Below, one piece after another: positions 56,237 through 64,000 of a stretch of DNA of 64,000 bases (the stretch's first letter is position 1; each line of letters starts with the position of its first letter). This DNA comes from Cryptomeria japonica (Eukaryota > Streptophyta > Pinopsida > Cupressales > Cupressaceae), in assembly GCF_030272615.1 (NCBI RefSeq), contig NC_081406.1, positions 397,889,939 to 397,953,938 on the forward strand. Direction: 5' to 3'. The notes under the pieces are model-generated. The model searched no databases. It saw only the letters and a list, made by a program, of their open reading frames with translations, and was not told where the DNA came from. The position numbers were made by a program, and so were the translations under genes.

Positions 56237-59200
56237 ATCTGCTTGCTCTTTTTCGAGCCTACCTGGAAATGTTGCATGCTGTGTGTTTATAGGAAACATT
56301 GGTCATGAGCGGTTATGTAAAGTTTGTTCTGTTATATTACCAAGCTTGTTATTTCCAGGTCTGCTTGTTTCAATGATATGGTATTTATCTTCAGTTTTCT
56401 TGAGGTTATAACTTGTTTATTTCGCACGGATTTATATTGCTTATATGTGATTAGTACTTTAGAGTTATCAATTGTTAATAATGCCATATTTGTGACTGCT
56501 CGTCATCTTGTGTACATCTGCTGTCATTTTCATTCCAGTAGTGCTTTTACCGTTATGTAACTTAAGAAGCTATTAAGCAAAGAGCAAATTCAATTATCTT
56601 GTAAGCTACGTAATTTAAATGGAGAGGAATGAAGCACATTCTTCATTAACTCGAGGTTAATACATTCATTAATAACTAATGATATGAATCATAAAAACAG
56701 ATTGCAAAATAATTCTAAAACATGTGATTAGAATTTGATGTAAGTAGATGTATCCTAATGGTAAACAATGTTATAAGATGTAGGATATACCCAAATATTG
56801 AATGTTGATATAATATGTATCCTAATGGTAAACAATGATATAAGATGTATCCTAATGGTAAATAGAGAGCAATTTTTTGTGTCAATATTAGAGAGAAAAA
56901 AATTTACATTTATTAAAAAAAAAAAATGTTAATTCTATTATTAATGTTTATTATTATTTAATTGAAATCGTTTATTTAATTAGTGTAGATATTTTAAGTA
57001 AGGTGTGTTGCTTATTTTCAATGATTTGTAGTCCGACCCATAAAATGCATTTTAATCATGTGCATATAATTCATTTGATCAACTATAGGTTTTCAACTTT
57101 TCTATTTAATAATAAATAAATAAAATTGAATGTTGAAATTGGTTTATATAGATTGTTGGTTTTTATTGTCTTTTTTTTTTGTCATATTTGTAAAGTATTT
57201 ATTTAATTTAAAATATGATAATTAAGTTAAATTTAGGAATTTTAAATCCGAATGATCACACTTCACAAAACAACTTGTTTAGAGGTGTAATGGCCATTTT
57301 GATGTCCTCAAAGAATGAGGAAAAGTATGTAGTCAGATCATTTGAGAAGTATGTAGTAAGGTTATTTGATTCGAATATCGATTATGTTGTAGTAGTATTT
57401 AACAACAATAAGAAGTATTCTGGTGTGAAGTATGTGATTGATTTCTCACATATGTGAGCACTTCGGGGAGTGTGGATGGTATGTATTTTTAAGTAAATGA
57501 TGAGGGTTATGATATCATGGAGAATTGAGAATTTTACGAGAAAGTGGGTTATATGTGAATAATGTTTAGTTTAATTAATTAAGATTCGATTGTTTAAATA
57601 ATAATTTAAGTTAATTAATTGTGATTGAGAACAAAATAAATAATTATATATGTATTATATTTTTAATTATTCTAAGTGTAAAGATAAATTAATATTTACT
57701 AATTTATTTATGTTCAAACTTTAGAAGAATGTTTTTAAAGTTATAATATAGAAGAAAGTTCTAAATTTATGATATATTCAATTAATTGTTTAAGTATTAA
57801 GAAATGCTGGAATAATATGTAATATAAATAAATAAGTTGTGATTGAGGATTAGTAAAATTATTTGAAAAATGATAAATTAGGATTTATTTAATTAGGGGT
57901 GAAGATGAGGATTACTACAATTGTGAGAGATAATTGTAGGTGTATGTTTTGCTTGTTTTTGAAATAGTATTATCTTTTGATGGTAAACTATTCTTCAATT
58001 GAAAAATTAAATATAATGCTTAGAGTGATATGCCTTGATTAACCAAAAGTTAAAATAGATAAGAGTGGAAAGAGGTAAAAAAGGAAGAGCATCGGTACAT
58101 ATTAAGAACTTGACATATAGGTTTATTGTACTTAGTAAGGGTTTAAAGTGAAGTTGGTGAAGCATTGACGTCTACATGGGTTATTTTATTGCTAATGTTG
58201 TGATAAAATTGTTGTCATGGAGGCGACGTTAGGATGTGTTGATTATTTAGTACAAAAATGAGTTTGCCCATGCTAACAACTCATTGATGGGAAAAATAGT
58301 TGCTTGTGAAGGAGAGATAACAAAGAAATTCTATTGTGAACTAATGCCTTTATAAATCAATGTGCTTGTGGATTGATACATGTGGGAATCAAAGCTTATG
58401 CTGATTTTGAGGGGAATTGATAGATTTTTAATTTGGAGCGACTAGAATCAATGTGGGCATAAGATTGGTAAGAGTGGTGACTTGTACAATTGTAATTAAT
58501 GGTTTGTTTTGATAATGTTGACTTGGTAGGGATGGAGAGTGATAACTTGTATCACATAGAGAGGGGAATAGCTATATAGCCTTTAGGATGCACCATGGCA
58601 TTGGTAGTTGGATGCTACATTATTGAAGTTTTGACTTTTCATCGATGAAGGTTGATACTATAAATTTGAGATGATGGTATAGTGAACAAGTTGCAAATGA
58701 TTCTCATTGTTGTGATGCCAAAATTTTAGTTATATAACATTTAGCAATGAGTGTGATGGTGCATCTTGATGGTTGGATAGTTGTTTTTGAGAGGGACAAT
58801 GCCCCACATTTGAGTGCATAAAAAATTGTTAATGATAATGAAGCATTTGCATAGTGGTTTGACACATTCCATCATCTTGATTGAGGAGATGATTGCCTTA
58901 AGAGGATGTATGAAGGATTATGTGCATGCCATTTCACTAATAGAGGTTGGAGTTTAGGGAGCAAGGTTTAAGGAGAGACTTGAAGAGATTAGTTGGGAGG
59001 GATGATTGCCCTTTGACATAGTTAGACATAGTTAGTTGGCTTAAGGCTATCATAGGAGTTTTATTTGTGTTGGTTGATTGCATTATAGGGATATGTGAAC
59101 ATATTGATGTCGAGTGGTAGATGATATTGATATTGAGTGGTATATGATATTAATTGGGTTTGGGAATGGGACATGGAAGGTGTGGGAGAAATTGAGGGAG

Positions 59201-61890
59201 GATAGGTTGTGCTTATAGTAAGGATAGCTTCCTTGCTTCTCTCATTAGGTGACATGAACACATAATTTAGTATATAGATTAGACACGTAGAGGTGGGTTA
59301 AGTGACACATGATAAATAGATGGGGGAGAATGTATTGCGTAGTTTACATGGTCTGGGGTGTGGAGGCAGTTGGTAAAGCATTATACAATGTGAATGCCTT
59401 GTTACTTGGTACAACTGCACCATGAGACATCCAACTAGATATGGAGGATACATGGTTTATTACATGATATAGTCATTGTTGGTGGAAACATAAATCAATT
59501 CACTTTACATCTTTGTGGTAGATGTTGATGTAGGAGTACATCCAAGGGGCTATGGGGGAAGCATAAGAGAGCACTCAAGGGGAAAATAGAGGTAGAAAAG
59601 TTGGTGGAAGTGATGGGGATGGAGATAGAGAGATATGACAAAAGGATAAGATGGAGATTGAGATGTAGGTGAGGCCAATGCATTAGTTTAGGTAGAGGAG
59701 AAAGGTGGATCGTAACCCATGGACATACGTGCTTAGGAGGTCCAAGTAGGCCAAGTGAGATAATTGGGGTGGAGTAGGATTAGGCATATGAAAAGAATTC
59801 ACTGATAGATGAGAGATTACATATAGAGTTGGATGCTATGGGAGTAGAGAGGGAAGTGCTACATGCATAATTACAAGTTAGTTGAAGGATGGGGTATATG
59901 AATGATTAGATATCATGAGGTGATCTTTAGGCATTGATGTAACATACACAATATGATGTATATAGATTATGCTCAAAGTGAGATGAAGCATGATGTTAGG
60001 GTAGATTGAGTAGGTAGGAGAATAGATTGGGTACTACGAGAGGGACAATGGCATTATCCTATGTGGAGAGAAAAATTACACGTGCTAGTAAGTTATGGGA
60101 TTAGGAAGATTAACTTTGGTAACAAAATTGCTAATATCATTGTCACTCGATGGTTTGGGTGAAAGTGCTAGTTAGATCTAAATTATGTATGATTGTACCA
60201 TGTGTATAAGGGACATTGATGTACACATTTGATTTGTGCTTTATTTTGTTTGGATGATTGTACAAACGAGACACATTGTATCACGTTATTTTAGATGTAT
60301 TATGAAATGAACATGATTTAGTGGCTAAGTGCGTTATGCTTATTATTTGATAGTGATGATAATAATAATGATTTTACATCATGATTAAATGAGATCGCTA
60401 CGTATGCGCATTCGTATAATTTGTGTTATTTGTTATGGATGTATTTTGATAATGTGATGATTATGATAATGTGTTGGATAATAATTAGGATAAATATATT
60501 GTTCATGGCTCAATGTAAGGATAAAATGAGTAGCATAGAATAGAGTATGAGTGGAAGTGATTTTCTTTAAAATATGCATAATGTGTGGATGTATGATATA
60601 GGTATGAAATGGTTTATGAGGAACAAGTCAAGATTAATCAGTGATTGGTTTTCTTTTGAATGCAGGTGTTTTGATGTGTGGAAAGCCACTTAATTAGATC
60701 TAGCAATGGATGTTATGGACCAAGGGTATAAAGACCAAGGTGACAATTTCAATGCGTGGGACACTCACCAAAAACAACAAACAAAAGGATGCCTTACCAT
60801 TAACAAGGCATTTGGAGACTTTGGTAGGTCTAGTGATGAGACAACCAAAAGACAAAAGGATTCCCTACACCTCACAACATATCTAATGACCTTGGTGGGT
60901 CACATGTGGGGATTACTAACAAACATGGTAGGAATGAGGAAGCATGCACCAATGTATACTAACTAAAACACACCATGATATAATGATTGTGGTGACCTTG
61001 TGTAGGCATATGTATGGATCATATGACAAATCAAGGGCAGATTAAAAATTGTTAATTGGTATGATGTAGTATTACCTCTTTTAGAAGTTGTAAAGGATGG
61101 ATGATTGATATTACTTGGTTGCGGAGAACAATCCATCCCACAAAGATGGAGTATGAGGGAAGGAATATCTTGAGGGCAAACAATCTCGCAATTGCAAATT
61201 ATTAAGGTTGTTGAAAGTTCTTGATTTTTTGTTAAGAACAAATTCTGTCAAGTGAACATGGTTTACAAGTTTTAAGGTGTGTTTTGTTGTTGATGTCTGT
61301 ATAAGTATTGGAAGCTCATGAATAGGGATAGTTGTGTAAGCTTAGTTGTAATTTGTGGCAAGCTTACGTTTTAGGGATAACATGAAATGCATGAATTTTG
61401 GTATTATGGAAGGCATCCAAATAAGAAAAGGAGCCATGAGACATGTATCAAAAACCCATTTTGAAACATGACATTATTACTTGCACCCAATATAGAACAA
61501 GGCATGTGATAACATGATTGGACAAACATATATGACAAAAATGGATAGCTAAAAGATGAGGACTTTAAATTACTATTGTACTTGTTTAAATTGTCATGGT
61601 TTTCATTTGAAGACAATTTTTCTCTTTATTATTTTATTTGTATCTTTTGGATTGGAGTATTCCTTGTTCTAGGCATAAGACCTTTCAAGGCATATTCATA
61701 GGTTCATCTAGTGGTTGATCTTTGTGGGTGGTCAATTGAAAAGCACTAGAGATGTTTTTGAATGATAACATATGGGCCAAGTCAATTAGGTTCGACTTTA
61801 CTAGTCTTGAAGAACTTTTTTTATTTTCTTTTTGATTAGAAGATTCACAAGTTTCGATCTTTTTATCGTACTTGAAAGAAAGTAGATTTT
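56237..61890. other. Long gene-free region
   Basis: No coding region, RNA gene or clear element boundary can be supported. Short repeats of GATGTATCCTAATGGTAAAC occur at about 56745, 56817 and 56848, and a TTAATTAATTGTGATTGAG word at about 57611. The part from 58 kb is rich in ATGATATTGAT/GGTTG words and may be a decayed retroelement interior. Small frames at 57215-57457 and 60706-60966 match nothing. Confidence 0.4.
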
Positions 61891-61899
61891 GATATGACT

Positions 61900-63045
61900 A
61901 CAAAATTGAAGGTATCGAGGCATTTTGTTTTGAAGAGGGTTGAAGATTCAAGTTCAATGGTTAGCTATACAAATCACATACACTAAAAATCATCAAAGCA
62001 TTCAAATGTGCACGAGCACAACCATTATACCTAAATTCTTTGCTTTCTTCCTCCAATTGAGCCTTTGGTGAAGTGAAGAATGCGCCCCTCCTTCGCTTGA
62101 TTGGATGGCTCTTTTGATAGATTGTGGATTGCTTTCCACTACAAAAAGGGGATTGGATGTATAGATAAGTGTGATTAATAGGATTTGGCTAAGTTTGAGA
62201 TGATTTGGGCATAATGAGGGTGCAATGGATGGATTCTAGACTCATTCTTAGCATAAGATTACTTGGATAATGGATATGGAAATGAGGGGAGGAGATTCCA
62301 ATTTATAGATAGGAGGAAGCTAAAATGGAGGGCCAAGATTGATTTGAAATGAAGGGTTGAGATTGAAGAAAGTGGGATAGGATTGAGAGGATATGGTGTT
62401 CAAGAGATTTGCCATAAAGACATTTCTTGTCTACACACCCCTCAAGGTACATAGGGAAGACTTCCCCAAGTACATTGGAAGAAAAAACGAATTAAAAATT
62501 CATTGGTAGATGGCAAAGTAATTAAAAATTCTTGAATAATAGATCGTGTGGGAAGAATAAAAGAATAAAAAATTCCTTGGGAAGAGAGGGCATGGGGATG
62601 TGCAACGGATTTGAAATCCTTCTTTGACGTGACCAAAGTTGGCGCATTTAAGGTTTGGAGGGTGAGATGGGAAAGCCATTCATGGCAAAGAGTTGACTCA
62701 TTAAGGTGATTAGGGATGTGCAAATGATTAGAAAGAGTAATTAGGTGGGTTAATGATAGATTAGAGTGCAAGTGGGAAAGTTAGGAGGATGTGACATGAG
62801 GAGAGAGAATGAGGAGGAACATAAAATTGAGGAATAATGATAGGCATGATTATAGAAGAATTAATTAGGCTAGATAAAGATTAGAAAAAGTGATTTGTAG
62901 GAATCACATAGGTAGTTTTAGAAGAAACAATGATGAAGGTGACTTTAGAAGAATAGAGAAATAATTAATCTATTGACAAGTTAATTATTGGGCTATAGTG
63001 ATTAAATTAATGAAATATTATTTAATTTAATTTTAGACATCTACA
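61900..63045 (-). repeat. 3' LTR of a minus-strand LTR element (left end approximate)
   Basis: The right end TCTACA abuts a PPT complement, as in the 9.5-10.6 kb LTR. On the minus strand it begins TGTAGATGTCTAAAATTAAA and has TTAATTTAATTAAA-type U3 blocks and a TATA-like CTATCTATAAATTGG near 62300. The left end could not be placed; ~61900 is a guess from the TATA-to-end distance in the related LTR. Confidence 0.55.
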
Positions 63046-63058
63046 TTTTGCCCCTTTT
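63046..63058 (-). other. Polypurine tract at right-edge element
   Basis: AAAAGGGGCAAAA on the minus strand directly abuts the LTR start. Nearly the same as AAAGAGGGGCAAA at 10606-10594. Confidence 0.65.
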
Positions 63059-64000
63059 ATGCAACGACAAAATTGGTGGTTGGTAAACAATGAAGAAAGA
63101 TGCCCCAGTGTGAAGATGTGGGTTGTGTATGCCCCTTCGAAAATTTAATCAGAAAATTTCAAATTTTTTTTGATAAAATTCTTGAAGAAAAGAAGAAAAT
63201 GATAGGAAAAGATGAAAAATGAGAAGAATTTTGAAGGAAAAAGAGAAAGGATGGAGTAAATGATGGCAAGAAGGCGAAATGAGGGCTTATATAAGCCACA
63301 TGAGGCCTAAGAAGGGGTCATTGTCACACACACTAGCTTTGGAAAGTTGATAGTGACAAGAGCACAAGAGATCATGGTACGTATTCCACACCATGAGCAC
63401 CGCACCGACAGGGTCCGCCAATACTAAAGACTAGCCGAGTGTGGTCCATCGGTATGTACCCCAACCCTCGCTCAGTCAATTTAGTAGATTAGCATTTATT
63501 AAGGGTAATAAATGCACGTAAATGTTGGCGAGGTGCAAACGTCGATCTGTGCCGGAGGATCATCCTCTACGAAGACGATCCCTGTCTACGCAGACATGGA
63601 AATGCCTCCGTAGTTGTTGGATCAGCATCTGCATTGCTGGCAGGATGGGTTTGGGGGGGAAATTGAGAATCGTTGTCTCCGCATTGCGAATCGGTTTCAA
63701 CATCTCTGCTTTAAGGAAACACCGTCTTTGCCTAGAAAGAATAGGATCCGCCTATCTTGAGCTCACGGGAGCATTGCCCTCCTACTATGGTACTGCAAAG
63801 TCGACTACATAGTGACTAGTGGGCTACTCTAGCATGGTGTGGACTGGAGTTCGTTTCATAGTGGCCTTAGATTCGATGTCACGTGACGATGATGACAACC
63901 TTGGTCAAGTGGTGGCACAGTGAGACCTGCATGTTTCACCTACCGACATGTGAAGCCAACATCACACTTCTAGATGTTTGGCGGATTCTGAAGGTACTTA
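63059..64000 (-). mobile_element. Interior of the right-edge LTR element, cut by the window
   Basis: The sequence is AT-rich to ~63350, then clearly less AT-rich. No gag or pol motif is visible. A 96-codon plus-strand frame at 63522-63812 (Arg/Ser/Leu-rich) resembles no family. The element should continue to a PBS and 5' LTR beyond the window. Confidence 0.4.

Noticed and set aside
63522-63812. 96-codon Arg/Ser-rich frame as a gene
   Set aside because: Lies in the interior of an LTR element on the antisense strand, with no recognisable motif.

Overview
The window looks like nuclear DNA of a seed plant with a very large, repeat-packed genome, most plausibly a conifer or other gymnosperm. The signs are nested LTR retrotransposons, LINE remnants, long AT-rich intergenic stretches, huge (TA)n/(TG)n/(GA)n arrays and only one clearly intact cellular gene in 64 kb. 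The species cannot be named from the sequence alone.

Layout. 1-5.28 kb: GA-rich and AT-rich spacer, one copy of a dispersed repeat (about 2.05-2.4 kb) and a degenerate satellite with a ~207-bp period. 5.29-9.13 kb: a decayed LINE carrying the C-terminal reverse-transcriptase region, a zinc-binding RVT domain, RNase H and then an extra downstream ORF; a 5'-truncated second copy of this family lies on the other strand at 54.6-55.5 kb with a 17-bp target-site duplication. 9.50-21.15 kb: a minus-strand, non-autonomous LTR element (LTRs ~1.1 kb, candidate PBS and PPT) that holds a copia-type solo LTR, minisatellites, an inserted LINE ORF1 fragment and a tandem duplication of its own PBS region. 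21.2-30 kb: dispersed-repeat fragments, a pogo/Tigger-like DDE transposase pseudogene (minus strand), (TA)n arrays and an LTR-like block flanked by an inverted repeat.

29.9-45.6 kb is a three-level nest: a copia-type element with iMet PBS and PPT but no pol; inside it a Tat/Ogre-like gypsy element (2.26-kb LTRs, 5-bp TSD TAGGT, Arg-type PBS, gag but no pol); and inside the 5' LTR of that a 6.6-kb DNA transposon with TIRs, a 4-bp ACCC target duplication and a matching empty site in the sister LTR. The DNA transposon carries arrays of the CpG-rich palindrome AGCGCGTACGCGCT, a 359-bp tandem array, long GA tracts and a multi-exon gene of unknown family. It is the best candidate for an undescribed system.

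49.8-51.1 kb: an intact, intronless 437-aa coding region for a two-RRM RNA-binding protein of the UBA2 (UBP1-associated protein 2) family, with a splice donor immediately after its stop codon, followed by spacer with local tandem duplications. 56-62 kb has no recognisable gene. The right edge (to 64 kb) is the 3' LTR, PPT and part of the internal region of another minus-strand LTR element.

Most premature stops in the TE reading frames fit C-to-T change on one strand (CAA/CAG to TAA/TAG, TGG to TAG), as expected for silenced, methylated DNA.
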